A DNA stretch of 64,000 nucleotides from assembly GCA_029213165.1 (NCBI GenBank), contig JARGNO010000002.1, forward strand, positions 86,604 to 150,603. Direction: 5' to 3'. This document shows positions 35,475 to 43,802 of this stretch, piece after piece; within the stretch, counting starts at the first letter, position 1; every line of letters starts with the position of its first letter. The position numbers and the translations under genes were made by a program. The notes under the pieces were generated by a model. It was given only the letters and a program-made list of their open reading frames with translations, was not told the origin of the DNA and did no database searches. Origin of the DNA: Minwuia sp. Its GTDB lineage: Bacteria; Pseudomonadota; Alphaproteobacteria; Minwuiales; Minwuiaceae.

Positions 35475-36365
35475 ATGCGACTGATCGCGGATATCGGTGG
35501 AACCCACGCCCGCTTTGGCCTTGCAGACACGCAGGGCATGATTTCCGGGATCCGGAAGTGGAAGACCGCTGACCATGGCAACTTCCAGGACGTGGCCCGC
35601 GCCTATCTCTCCGACACTGGCATCCGGGAAGTCGCATCGGTTGCGGTCGCCATTGCCGGACCGGTGCGCGAGGGTGCGGGGCGACTGGTCAATGGTTCCT
35701 GGCACGTCGATACGCAGATGTTGCGTGGCCTGACGGATGGCGGGGCAGTCCGGTTGCTGAACGACCTGCAGGCCGCGGCGCTGGGCATCCGCCACTGCGT
35801 TCCCGCCGCATTGGATGCTGACAGGTTGCCGGACCACGAACGGCCCGTGCTGACGATAGGTGTCGGGACAGGCATTGGCGGCTGCCTGCTGGTCCCGGCC
35901 CAGCCCGGCGGGCAGTTGGCGGTGCCAACGGAGATCGGCCATGGGCTGATCGCCACCGGGGGGCTTCTGGAAACCGATGTGCCGTTCAGTGCGGAGGCGC
36001 TGCTTTCCGGCACCGGGCTGCCGCAGCTCTGCCGGATTGCCGGTTTCCGGACAGGTACGGGGACAACGCCCGAAATCGTGGATTTCCTGAGCCAGGCGAC
36101 ACCACCGGCGCTGCGGTTGGGTCAACTCTACGCCCATCTGTTCGCGCGCTTCGCGGCAACGTCTGCGCTGACGACGGGCGCAACGGGGGGCGTGGTCATC
36201 GTGGGTGGATTGGCGAAGCGACTGTTCCCGCTGTTGCCGACGGCAACGCTGGTGTCAGCCTTTCATCTGCCCGGCCCCATGCAGGACTGGCTGAAGCACG
36301 TCAGCATCAGCCAGATCACCGACGACGAGGTGGCGCTGAAGGGACTTGCCGGAATGCCAATCTGA
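35475..36365 (+). CDS. glk: glucokinase (Glk family)
   Basis: ATP-dependent glucose kinase. The start at 35475 yields MRLIADIGGTHARFGLAD, the phosphate-1 motif at the very N-terminus; 296 residues, slightly shorter than the 320 of E. coli Glk. VAVAIAGPV, LLNDLQAAALG with the catalytic-base Asp, and IGVGTGIGGCLLVP are the further sugar-kinase motifs, and GLIATGGLLETDV and GGVVIVGGLAKRL follow. It belongs to the Glk family rather than the ROK group. Placed 16 bp after otsA, it likely returns glucose released by the GH15 enzyme to metabolism. Confidence 0.9.
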   Translation: MRLIADIGGTHARFGLADTQGMISGIRKWKTADHGNFQDVARAYLSDTGIREVASVAVAIAGPVREGAGRLVNGSWHVDTQMLRGLTDGGAVRLLNDLQAAALGIRHCVPAALDADRLPDHERPVLTIGVGTGIGGCLLVPAQPGGQLAVPTEIGHGLIATGGLLETDVPFSAEALLSGTGLPQLCRIAGFRTGTGTTPEIVDFLSQATPPALRLGQLYAHLFARFAATSALTTGATGGVVIVGGLAKRLFPLLPTATLVSAFHLPGPMQDWLKHVSISQITDDEVALKGLAGMPI

Positions 36366-36375
36366 CATTCCGGCA
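36345..36375. terminator. 11-bp perfect hairpin between convergent glk and trcR
   Basis: TTGCCGGAATG (36345-36355) pairs perfectly with CATTCCGGCAA (36365-36375) around nine bases that include most of the glk stop codon. No T-tract follows on either strand, so it is a probable but unproven bidirectional stop. Confidence 0.5.
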
Positions 36376-36387
36376 ATCTCAGGCAGA

Positions 36388-37101
36388 TCAGCCTTCGGTC
36401 TTGCCGAAGACGGAATCAACCGTGGGCTCGTCCTCTTCGTCGCTCTCTTCCTTCGGCTTGCCGATCCCGAGCGCGGCGGAGGCAATTGCGGCCTCAGCGG
36501 ACAGACGCCCCGCCGCTGAGGGTGCCGCATGTTCCACATGGGTTTCCGGAATCAGGTCCGGCTTCTCGGCGACCATCTTGCGGCGGCGGTCAGCAGCCTC
36601 CGACACCAGCGCGGCGAGTTCGGTCTGGGTACAGATACCCAGGCTCACCGGATCCGTCGGCTTGATGTTGGTCATGTTCCAGTGGGTGCGTTCACGGATC
36701 TTGTTGATCGTGTCCTTCGTGGTGCCCAGCAGGCGACGGATCTGCGCGTCCGTCAGTTCCGGGTGGTGGCGCAGGATCCAGGCGATGGCCGCCGGACGGT
36801 CCTGACGCTTGGACACTGGCGTGTAGCGCGCACCCTTCTTCTGCCGCTGGATCGGGATCGCGGATTCCCGCAACACCAGATTGGCATTGGTGTCCTTCTC
36901 GCAACGCTCGATCTCGGCGCGGGTCAACTGGCTGTTGGCCACCGGGTCGAGACCGACGATGTTCTGGTCAACCTCACCATCCGCCATGCCCTGAATGGCA
37001 AGCGGATGCAGGCCGCAGAACTCCGCGATCTGGCGAAATGAAAGCATCGTGTTGTCGATCAGCCATACGGCGGTGGCCTTCGGCATCAGAGGTAATGCCA
37101 C
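36388..37101 (-). CDS. trcR: DUF1013 family cell-cycle transcriptional regulator
   Basis: The 237-residue protein is a clear DUF1013 member, now called TrcR, a conserved alphaproteobacterial transcription factor linked to cell-cycle control. The N-terminus MPKATAVWLIDNTMLSFRQI holds a helix-turn-helix-like start (FRQIAEFCGLHPLAIQ); AAIAWILRHHPELTDAQIRR and LLGTTKDTINKIRERTHW look like a second DNA-binding helix set, followed by NIKPTDPVSLGICTQTEL. The C-terminus is acidic and low-complexity (KEESDEEDEP). It stands alone, convergent with glk. Function follows from family knowledge, not from the context. Confidence 0.88.
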   Translation of the reverse strand: MALPLMPKATAVWLIDNTMLSFRQIAEFCGLHPLAIQGMADGEVDQNIVGLDPVANSQLTRAEIERCEKDTNANLVLRESAIPIQRQKKGARYTPVSKRQDRPAAIAWILRHHPELTDAQIRRLLGTTKDTINKIRERTHWNMTNIKPTDPVSLGICTQTELAALVSEAADRRRKMVAEKPDLIPETHVEHAAPSAAGRLSAEAAIASAALGIGKPKEESDEEDEPTVDSVFGKTEG

Positions 37102-37230
37102 TGTTTTCTCCCGTTCAGACTGTCAGGGGTACCGCGCCTGCATCGCATGTCCGTTTGCGTGCACATCAGCGGTCATAAAGCTCATGCGCACGAATTAGAC
37201 GTTTTGCGCGCCGGATTCAAGCGGGGCGCA

Positions 37231-38238
37231 TCACCCGACCGTCAGCATGATCTTGCCGACATGGTTGCTGGCCTCCATCAGGGCGTGGGCTTCGGACGCC
37301 TTTTCCAGCGGCAGGACGGTGTCGATGACCGGCAGGGCGCGCCCGTCAGCCAGCATCGGCAGCACGTGATCCTCCAGCGCGCGGGCAATCAGTGCCTTGT
37401 CCGCCACGGGGCGCGGTCGCAGGGTGGAGCCGGAGATATGCAACCGCTTCTGCATCACCTGCAGCAGGTTCAGTTCCACCTTCGGCCCTTGCTGGACCGC
37501 GATCTGCACCAGCCGCCCCTCTACTGCGAGCGACTTCACATTGCGCGCGAAGTAGTCGGCACCGCCGACCATGTCCAGAACCAGGTTGACCCCCTGCCCG
37601 TCGGTCAGTTCGGCAATGACTTCCGCGAAGTCCTCCTCGCGATAGTTGATCGCACGCTCCGCCCCCAGATCGACACAGGCGGCACATTTCTCCGCTGATC
37701 CGGCAGTCACGAAGATGCGCGCGCCAAAGGCCTTGGCAAGCTGGATCGCGGTGGTGCCGATGCCGCTCGAACCGCCGTGGATCAGGACACTTTCCCCGCC
37801 CTGCAGCTTCCCGCGCTCGAACATGTTGGTCCAGACCGTGAAATAGGTCTCCGGCACCGCTGCCGCATGGACCATGTCCAGGCTGGCCGGCACGTTCAGG
37901 CACTGCCCCTCCGGTGCCACGCAATATTCGGCATAGCCACCGCCGGCGACCAGCGCCATGACGCGATCACCCACGTTGAACTGATGCACGCCAGCGCCTT
38001 TCGCGGCCACGGTCCCCGCGACCTCCAGCCCCGGATAGTCGGGCGCACCGGGGGGCGGAGGATAGCCACCGGTCCGCTGCATCACGTCCGGGCGGTTCAC
38101 GCCTGCTGCCGCCACCTTGATGAGCACCTCGTCGTGCCCTGGCGCGGGTACGGGCCGCTGCATCGGTTTCAGCACCTCCGGCGCGCCAAATCCATCCAGG
38201 CCGATCACCGTCATTTCGCTCGGCAGTGTCTCGCTCAT
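37231..38238 (-). CDS. NAD(P)H:quinone oxidoreductase, zinc-independent MDR family
   Basis: Medium-chain reductase of the QOR/PIG3 group, 335 residues from the ATG at 38238 (AGGGAA upstream). It has AAGVNRPDVMQRTGGYPPPP near the substrate site, GLEVAGTVAAKG, and the NADPH-binding Rossmann loop GGSSGIGTTAIQLAKA. The Cys and His ligands of the catalytic zinc in alcohol dehydrogenases are absent, as expected for quinone oxidoreductases. It probably reduces quinones or enones with NADPH. It is divergent from the DUF1192 gene, with about 120 bp between. Confidence 0.88.
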   Translation of the reverse strand: MSETLPSEMTVIGLDGFGAPEVLKPMQRPVPAPGHDEVLIKVAAAGVNRPDVMQRTGGYPPPPGAPDYPGLEVAGTVAAKGAGVHQFNVGDRVMALVAGGGYAEYCVAPEGQCLNVPASLDMVHAAAVPETYFTVWTNMFERGKLQGGESVLIHGGSSGIGTTAIQLAKAFGARIFVTAGSAEKCAACVDLGAERAINYREEDFAEVIAELTDGQGVNLVLDMVGGADYFARNVKSLAVEGRLVQIAVQQGPKVELNLLQVMQKRLHISGSTLRPRPVADKALIARALEDHVLPMLADGRALPVIDTVLPLEKASEAHALMEASNHVGKIMLTVG

Positions 38239-38358
38239 GTGCTGTTCCCTCACCCTTGTGCCAGGAAGGCGCCCGGTCGATTCACACCAGCGCCCCTTTG
38301 TCGATCACCATGCACCTGATCTATGCTGGCTGCCCCTGAGTGGCAAGCGGAGGCAACA

Positions 38359-38538
38359 ATGGAAGACGAGGAACGCGCACGGGAGAAATATTTCCAGTCC
38401 CGCGATCTGGACGATGTCTCGATTGACGAACTGGAGGAACGCATCACCCAACTGGAGGCGGAGATCACCACCCTGCGTGCCGCCATCGAGAAGAAGCACG
38501 GCGTGCGCAGTGCCGCTGATGCCGTGTTCAGCCGGTAG
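38359..38538 (+). CDS. DUF1192 family small coiled-coil protein
   Basis: A 59-residue protein starting at the ATG at 38359 with GGAGG five bases upstream. Its sequence (MEDEERAREKYFQSRDLDDV, then SIDELEERITQLEAEITTLR) fits the short alphaproteobacterial DUF1192 family: an acidic N-terminus followed by a heptad coiled coil. The function is unknown. It is not coupled to any neighbour; a 489-bp intergenic region follows. Confidence 0.8.
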   Translation: MEDEERAREKYFQSRDLDDVSIDELEERITQLEAEITTLRAAIEKKHGVRSAADAVFSR

Positions 38539-38647
38539 GTCGGGCAGCATCCTTTTCTTCGGCTGCTTAGGACTCGGTTAACTTCTGGCCGGTATTCTTG
38601 GAAATGTGAGCAGGAGAAGTTCTCCCCTCAACCTCCCTGTCTAGAAT

Positions 38648-38681
38648 GGTCGCCTCCGATTCCCCCTCCCCGGGGGCGACC
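38648..38681 (+). terminator. stable hairpin downstream of the DUF1192 gene
   Basis: GGTCGCC (38648-38654) pairs perfectly with GGCGACC (38675-38681), enclosing a C-rich then G-rich loop that can pair further, followed by TTCTCTT. It may terminate the DUF1192 transcript or close a small RNA whose upstream part holds several CTCCC motifs. Confidence 0.45.
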
Positions 38682-38754
38682 TTCTCTTGCGGTCAGGCGA
38701 CCCTGATTGCTGCGCCGCAGCATCGATTTTGTGTTTCAGTACTAATGCACTTGC

Positions 38755-38783
38755 TTGACTCCTTCCCCCAACATTGGCCTAAT
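38755..38783 (+). promoter_or_regulatory. candidate promoter upstream of metY leader/small RNA
   Basis: TTGACT (38755-38760), a 17-bp spacer and CCTAAT (38778-38783) form a plausible vegetative promoter whose transcript would begin near 38790, some 240 bases ahead of the metY start. Confidence 0.4.
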
Positions 38784-38789
38784 CCCGCT

Positions 38790-38899
38790 CGCGGAGCCGA
38801 GTTGACAGGGACTGGCGCGTAATAACAGGGCGATCAACGCCTTGAGGGGAAAACTAAGTTTCTCGAAAAAGCCGCGACCGGCAACGGGCGCGGTTTTTT
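38790..38899 (+). ncRNA. candidate structured leader or small RNA upstream of metY
   Basis: This stretch within the 489-bp gap between DUF1192 and metY lies between a candidate promoter and an intrinsic terminator. It can fold GGCG/CGCC around ATCAA (about 38829-38841), an AAAC/GTTT element inside GAG/CTC, and ends in the terminator hairpin. It could be an independent small RNA of about 110 bases or an attenuating leader of metY. I could not match it to a SAM-II, SAM/SAH or other known aptamer by eye. The rest of the gap shows no open frame of note. Confidence 0.35.
38872..38899 (+). terminator. intrinsic terminator with GCAA tetraloop upstream of metY
   Basis: CCGCG (38872-38876) pairs with CGCGG (38889-38893), with an inner CCG/CGG stem capped by GCAA, preceded by AAAAAG and followed by six T residues. 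This is the best intrinsic terminator in the window. It lies 128 bp upstream of the metY start on the same strand, so it either ends a small RNA or attenuates metY. Confidence 0.7.
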
Positions 38900-39027
38900 C
38901 TTTGCGCCGGTCATGCGAAGCCCCAAGACTGAGCACCTGAAGATCAGCGCCGACGCGGCCTGAAGCCTTGCAGGACCCGGATTGCGCAGCCGTCGCCAGA
39001 CAGCGCTGCTGGAGGAGGAGAGCCACC

Positions 39028-40338
39028 GTGAAACCCAAATATCCGAAGTTCGATACGCTTGGCCTTCATGCCGGACAGCATCCGGATCCGGTGACCGGCG
39101 CGCGCGCCGTGCCGATTCACATGACCACATCCTACGTCTTCCAGGACACCGACCACGCGGCGGCCCTGTTCAACATGGAGACGCCGGGCCACATCTACTC
39201 GCGAATCTCCAACCCCACCGTCGCGGTGCTGGAGGAACGGCTGGCCGCGCTGGAAGGTGGCGTGGGCGCCGTCTGCACGGCCTCCGGTCAGGCAGCACTG
39301 CATGTGGGAATCGCCACCCTGATGGGACAGGGCGGACATATCGTCAGTTCCGCCTCCGTCTACGGCGGCAGCCACAACATGTTCCATCACACCCTGCCGC
39401 GATTCGGCATCACCACGACCTTCGTCGACCCGCGCGACACTGAAGGCTTCGCGAAGGCGATCCGGCCGGAGACGCGTCTGGTGTTTGGCGAGACGCTGGG
39501 CAATCCGGGTCTGGAGATCATGGACATGCCAGCCGTGGCGAAGATCGCGCACGACAACGGCATTCCGCTGATGATCGACAATACCTTCGCCACCCCGTAC
39601 CTGTTCCGCCCCATCGAGCATGGCGCGGATATCGTCATGCATTCGGCGACCAAGTTCCTGGGTGGCCATGGTGTGGCCATCGGCGGCGCGCTGATCGACG
39701 GCGGCACCTTCGACTGGGCCGCATCGGGCAATTTCCCGACACTGACCGAACCCTACGACGGCTACCACGGGCTGAATTTCTGGGAGGAATACGGGCCGGC
39801 CGCCTTCGCCATGCGCGCACGCGGCGAGGGTGTGCGCGATTTCGGCGCCTGCCTCAGCCCGCAGAATGCCTTCTACCTGTTGCAGGGTGTCGAGACACTG
39901 CACGTGCGTATGCCGCGTCATGTGGAGAATGCGCGGAAGGTGGCGTCGTTCCTGGACGCCAATGATGCGGTAAGCTGGGTCTCCTATCCGGAACTGCCGA
40001 GCCATCCGGACCACGAACGGGCGAAGCAGCTTCTGCCCAAGGGTGCGGGCGCCATCTTCAGCTTCGGTGTTCAGGGCGGTCGGGAGGCCGGTCGGGCCTT
40101 CATCGAGGCACTGAACATCTTCTCCCATCTCGCCAATGTCGGGGATGCCAAGTCGCTGGTCATCCACCCGGCCTCCACGACGCATCAGCAGATGGATGCG
40201 GCAGCACTGAAGGCCGCCGGAATCGGGGAAGACATGATCCGCCTGTCGGTTGGCATGGAAGACGCCGACGACCTGATCGATGACCTGAAACAGGCCCTGC
40301 GCGCCGCGCAGCGTGCCGTTCCCATGGCGGCGGAGTAA
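39028..40338 (+). CDS. metY: O-acetylhomoserine sulfhydrylase (PLP enzyme)
   Basis: Makes homocysteine (or methionine) from O-acetylhomoserine and sulfide. A GTG at 39028 preceded by GGAGGAGGAG starts a 436-residue protein beginning MKPKYPKFDTLGLHAGQHPD. YSRISNPTVAVLEERLAALE, ASGQAAL and the PLP lysine in HSATKFLGGHG (Lys near 210) identify the Cys/Met-metabolism family. The length and the FPTLTEPYDGYHGLNF insert favour OAH sulfhydrylase over MetB/MetC (about 390). Its 5' region is long and structured, a sign of RNA-level regulation. An alpha/beta hydrolase starts 6 bp downstream. Confidence 0.92.
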   Translation: MKPKYPKFDTLGLHAGQHPDPVTGARAVPIHMTTSYVFQDTDHAAALFNMETPGHIYSRISNPTVAVLEERLAALEGGVGAVCTASGQAALHVGIATLMGQGGHIVSSASVYGGSHNMFHHTLPRFGITTTFVDPRDTEGFAKAIRPETRLVFGETLGNPGLEIMDMPAVAKIAHDNGIPLMIDNTFATPYLFRPIEHGADIVMHSATKFLGGHGVAIGGALIDGGTFDWAASGNFPTLTEPYDGYHGLNFWEEYGPAAFAMRARGEGVRDFGACLSPQNAFYLLQGVETLHVRMPRHVENARKVASFLDANDAVSWVSYPELPSHPDHERAKQLLPKGAGAIFSFGVQGGREAGRAFIEALNIFSHLANVGDAKSLVIHPASTTHQQMDAAALKAAGIGEDMIRLSVGMEDADDLIDDLKQALRAAQRAVPMAAE

Positions 40339-40344
40339 GCGATC

Positions 40345-41139
40345 ATGATGTTTCAAGTCGATGGTCACGATGTCTACGCCCATACCGGTGGCAAGGAATT
40401 CGACCCCGCTGGCAATGTGGTCGTCATGATCCACGGGGCCGCGATGAGCCATCTCGCCTGGTCCCTGCAGACGCGATACCTGGCGCATCACGGGCTGAGT
40501 GTCCTGTCGCTCGACCTGCCTGGCTGCGGCAAGTCCGGGGGTGAGCTGCCTGAATCGATCCATGCCGCATCCCATTGGCTGATCACCGTTCTGGATTCGC
40601 TGGGGGTGGAGAAGGCGGCACTGGTCGGCCATTCCATGGGCGCGCTGATCGCGCTGGAGACTGCGGGTCACAATCCCGACCGGGTGAGCAGGCTGGTGCT
40701 GATGGGTGTCGGCTATCCGATGGCGGTCAACGATGCCTTCCTGGATGCCGCTGACAGCAACCTGCCCCTGGCCATCGGCCTGATGAACGACTGGGCCCAT
40801 GCCAGACGCGCGCACATTGGTGGCTTCCAGGTTCCGGGATTGTGGATGGTCGGTGCCGACACACGGGTGGTGCAGCAGGCGGCGCATGGTGTGATGCATC
40901 GCCACCTGGCGATCTGCAATGCCTACGACGGTGGTGAGGCTGCTGCGGCTGCGGTGACCTGCCCGACCCATCTGATCCTTGGGGCCGGTGACAACATGAC
41001 CCCCGCCAAGGTCGGTCGCAAGCTCGCGGGCCTGATCAAGGGGGCGGAGGCGACAGTCATTCCCGATTGCGGCCACATGATGATGACCGAGCAGCCGACA
41101 GCCGTGATGCGGGCACTGAAGCCTGCGCTCGGCATCTGA
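40345..41139 (+). CDS. alpha/beta hydrolase
   Basis: The 264-residue hydrolase-fold protein has the oxyanion segment MIHGAAMSHLAW, the nucleophile elbow VGHSMG (Ser near 97), an acid Asp in ILGAGDNMTP and the His in PDCGHMMMTE, so the triad is complete. No signal peptide. It begins 6 bp after metY (ATGATG, either could start), so it is probably cotranscribed. Whether it acts in sulfur-amino-acid metabolism or is a general esterase cannot be told. Confidence 0.85.
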   Translation: MMFQVDGHDVYAHTGGKEFDPAGNVVVMIHGAAMSHLAWSLQTRYLAHHGLSVLSLDLPGCGKSGGELPESIHAASHWLITVLDSLGVEKAALVGHSMGALIALETAGHNPDRVSRLVLMGVGYPMAVNDAFLDAADSNLPLAIGLMNDWAHARRAHIGGFQVPGLWMVGADTRVVQQAAHGVMHRHLAICNAYDGGEAAAAAVTCPTHLILGAGDNMTPAKVGRKLAGLIKGAEATVIPDCGHMMMTEQPTAVMRALKPALGI

Positions 41140-41161
41140 CGAACCGGCGCCTTTCAACGCG

Positions 41162-42421
41162 ATGATGCGGGGATCTGCTAGACCCACATCCGGCGGTGCT
41201 TCCGTTTGGGATCCCGTCGGCGTGCTGCTGTTCTGTTTCATCCTGGGCATGGTTGCCCGGGGGATGTTCGACAGCTTTGTCGTCATGCTGCGCCCACTGG
41301 ACCAGAGCCACGACTGGGACCGCGACCAACTGACCGCGATCTACGCCATCGCGATGACCTGCTGGGGGATCGGCGCGCCACTTGCGGGCTGGATCTTCGA
41401 CCGTCACGGGCCGCGAACCGTCTATCTCTGCGGCACCGCGATGATGGTCGGTGGCATGTTGCTGGCCAGCACCGACGCGGGTCTGTGGAGCTTCTATCTC
41501 GGTCATGGTGTGGCGGTCGGCACCGCCGGGGCAATGCTGGGCAACGTGACCCACGCCGCGCTGGTGAGCCGCTGGTTCGACCGCCGCCGCGCCGCCGCGC
41601 TGGGGCTGGTGCATTCGTCGATGGGCATCGGCGTCCTGGTCTTCTCCCCGGTGTCCCAGCTTTTGATCGACGAACTCGGCTGGCAGCTTACCTATCGCTG
41701 GCTGGCCGTGATCGGTCTTGCCGTCGTGTTGCCGGTCGTCCTTTTCGCGCCCTGGAAGCGATTCCTGGCGGGCAGCCCGGAAATCGCGAACCGCAGCGTG
41801 ACCCGCGCGGCCGAACCTGGCGCGCGGCAGCAGGTGACCTCACTCAAGGCTGCCATGGGAACCTGGTATTTCTGGGGGCTGGCCTGGATCTATGCGACTA
41901 CGGGTGCCGGGGTCTATGTCGCGGTGACACAGCAGGTCGACTACTTCCAGACAGTCGGTATCCCGCCGCTGGATTCGGCCAGCCTGTATGGCATCACCGG
42001 CGCCCTGGCGCCTGTCGGCATGATCGGTTTCGGCTTTCTGGGGGACCGGTTCGGCGTGTTGCCTGCCGCCACGCTTTCCTACGCCCTGACCCTGGTGGCC
42101 TACGCCGGTTTTCTGTCACTTGCCAGCGACCTGAACGCCATCGTGCTCTATGGCTCCATCATATGCCTCGGCCTGACACTCGGCAGTCGGGGACCCATGA
42201 TCTCCTCCATCGCATCGCGGCTGTTTCAGGGTCCTGCCTTCGGACGCATCTATGGGTTCATGCTGGCGGCAGGTGGCGCCGGCGGAGGTCTCGGCGCCTG
42301 GGTCGGCGGCTTCATTCAGGAAGCGAGTGACAGCTATGCGGCGCTGTATTACTCGGGTGCGGCAATCCTGATCGTCGGGGGTGTACCGTTCATCTTCCTT
42401 GCGCGCCTGATCACACGCTAG
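41162..42421 (+). CDS. MFS transporter
   Basis: A 419-residue, 12-helix major facilitator. The loop between helices 2 and 3 reads GAPLAGWIFDRHGPRTVY, the MFS signature; VSRWFDRRRAAALGLVHSSM and FGFLGDRFGVLPAA are matching loops in each half. The sequence style resembles monocarboxylate/oxalate-type (OFA/MCT) facilitators, which suggests organic-acid transport, but the substrate is uncertain. It starts 22 bp after the hydrolase stop and ends just before the long inverted repeat at 42444, which probably terminates the metY-hydrolase-MFS transcript. Confidence 0.87.
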   Translation: MMRGSARPTSGGASVWDPVGVLLFCFILGMVARGMFDSFVVMLRPLDQSHDWDRDQLTAIYAIAMTCWGIGAPLAGWIFDRHGPRTVYLCGTAMMVGGMLLASTDAGLWSFYLGHGVAVGTAGAMLGNVTHAALVSRWFDRRRAAALGLVHSSMGIGVLVFSPVSQLLIDELGWQLTYRWLAVIGLAVVLPVVLFAPWKRFLAGSPEIANRSVTRAAEPGARQQVTSLKAAMGTWYFWGLAWIYATTGAGVYVAVTQQVDYFQTVGIPPLDSASLYGITGALAPVGMIGFGFLGDRFGVLPAATLSYALTLVAYAGFLSLASDLNAIVLYGSIICLGLTLGSRGPMISSIASRLFQGPAFGRIYGFMLAAGGAGGGLGAWVGGFIQEASDSYAALYYSGAAILIVGGVPFIFLARLITR

Positions 42422-42443
42422 ACTGTTCGACCAATTGATCGCG

Positions 42444-42520
42444 GCACCAGCCCACTCCCTGACCCGGACACCCATGGGATCATCCTGAATGGGTGGCCGG
42501 GTCGGGGAGTGGGCTGGTGC
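42444..42520. repeat. 32-bp-arm inverted repeat (long hairpin)
   Basis: Arms 42444-42475 (starting GCACCAGCCCACTCCCTGAC) and 42489-42520 (ending GGGGAGTGGGCTGGTGC) are reverse complements over 32 bp with one mismatch and one position that is a G-U wobble in RNA, around a 13-base loop (GGGATCATCCTGA) that can itself pair. It lies between the MFS and acyl-CoA dehydrogenase genes, both on plus. It could be an unusually strong terminator, a repetitive palindrome family member or a miniature mobile element. No copy was found elsewhere in the window by eye. Confidence 0.9.
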
Positions 42521-42592
42521 GATTCCATCATTCGATTGAATGATCTAGACTGACAGGCTGTTGCGCAAACACAGGGTTCTGGGGAGGACACG

Positions 42593-43759
42593 ATGGATTT
42601 CAGGATGACCGAAGAGCAGGAAGCGATCCGCGATGCGGTACGCAAGGCCTGCGAACCTTTCGATGATGCCTATTGGCTTGATCGCGACGAGACCGGCAAG
42701 TTCCCCTATGAGTTCCACAAGGCCATGGCTGACGGCGGCTGGCTCGGCATCGCCATGCCGGAGGAATATGGCGGATCGGGTCTCGGCGTGAAGGAAGCCG
42801 CGATCATGATGAACACCATCGCGCAGACACCGGGCGCACAGAGCGCGGCCTCTGCGGTGCATATCAACATCTTCGGCCCCCACCCGATCGTGGTCATGGG
42901 TACTGAGGAGCAGAAGCAGCGGCACCTGCCACCGCTGATCCGGGGTGAACAGATCACCTGCTTCGGCGTCACCGAGCCGGATGCCGGTCTCGATACCACC
43001 AGCATCAAGACAAGGGCGGAACGCACGGACAAGGGTTACGTCGTCCATGGCCGGAAGATGTGGACCTCCACCGCGCAGGAAGCCCACAAGATCCTGCTGC
43101 TCGCCCGGACCACGGCGAAGGAGGACTGTGCCAAGTCCACAGATGGCATCAGCCTGTTCTACACCGACTTCAACCGTGACTACATCGAGGCGCGGGTGAT
43201 CCCGAAGATGGGCCGCAAGTCCGTGGATTCGAACGCGGTCTTCATCGACGGACTGCCGATCCCGAAGGAAGACCTGATCGGGGAGGAAGGCAAGGGGTTC
43301 TATTACCTGCTGCACAGCCTCAACCCGGAACGCATCCTCGTCGGCATCGAAGGCATCGGCATCGGTCAGCAGGCGCTGGCGCGCGCGGTGGAATACGCCC
43401 GGGAGCGCGTGGTCTTCGGTCGCCCCATCGGCATGAACCAGTCGATCCAGCATCCGCTGGCGGTCAACTGGGCCGAACTGGAGGCCGCCTACATGATGTG
43501 CATGAAGGCCGCCGACCTCTATGACCGTGGCCTGCCCTGCGGTGCGGAGGCGAATGCGGCGAAGTATCTGGGTGCGGAAGCCGGCTTCAAGGCTGCGACG
43601 CAGGCAGTGCTGACCCATGGCGGCATGGGCTATGCCAAGGAATACCATGTGGAGCGGCTGATGCGCGAAGTCATGATCTCCCGCATCGCACCGGTGTCGA
43701 TGCAGATGATCCTGAACTTCATCGCGGAGAGGAAACTGGGCCTGCCGCGCAGCTATTGA
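42593..43759 (+). CDS. acyl-CoA dehydrogenase
   Basis: FAD enzyme of 388 residues that introduces the alpha-beta double bond into an acyl-CoA. N-terminal FRMTEEQEAIRDAVRKAC, GWLGIAMPEEYGGSGLG, the FAD-binding ITCFGVTEPDAGLDTTSIKT block and C-terminal LTHGGMGYAKEYHVERLMRE are all standard. GGAGG precedes the start. It is alone between the inverted repeat and a convergent esterase-like gene, without etf or thiolase genes, so the chain-length or branched substrate cannot be assigned. Confidence 0.9.
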   Translation: MDFRMTEEQEAIRDAVRKACEPFDDAYWLDRDETGKFPYEFHKAMADGGWLGIAMPEEYGGSGLGVKEAAIMMNTIAQTPGAQSAASAVHINIFGPHPIVVMGTEEQKQRHLPPLIRGEQITCFGVTEPDAGLDTTSIKTRAERTDKGYVVHGRKMWTSTAQEAHKILLLARTTAKEDCAKSTDGISLFYTDFNRDYIEARVIPKMGRKSVDSNAVFIDGLPIPKEDLIGEEGKGFYYLLHSLNPERILVGIEGIGIGQQALARAVEYARERVVFGRPIGMNQSIQHPLAVNWAELEAAYMMCMKAADLYDRGLPCGAEANAAKYLGAEAGFKAATQAVLTHGGMGYAKEYHVERLMREVMISRIAPVSMQMILNFIAERKLGLPRSY

Positions 43760-43802
43760 GCGCGAGCGACCTGTCTGCTGTTCATCAGAGGAGCCGCCTG
43801 CC

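Noticed and set aside
38790-39027. SAM-II or SAM/SAH riboswitch ahead of metY
   Set aside because: I looked for the conserved aptamer cores and found none; only a generic structured leader with terminator is claimed.
38944-41286. A 780-codon open frame on the minus strand
   Set aside because: It is the antisense of metY and the alpha/beta hydrolase, both with full family motifs; GC-rich coding creates long mirror frames.
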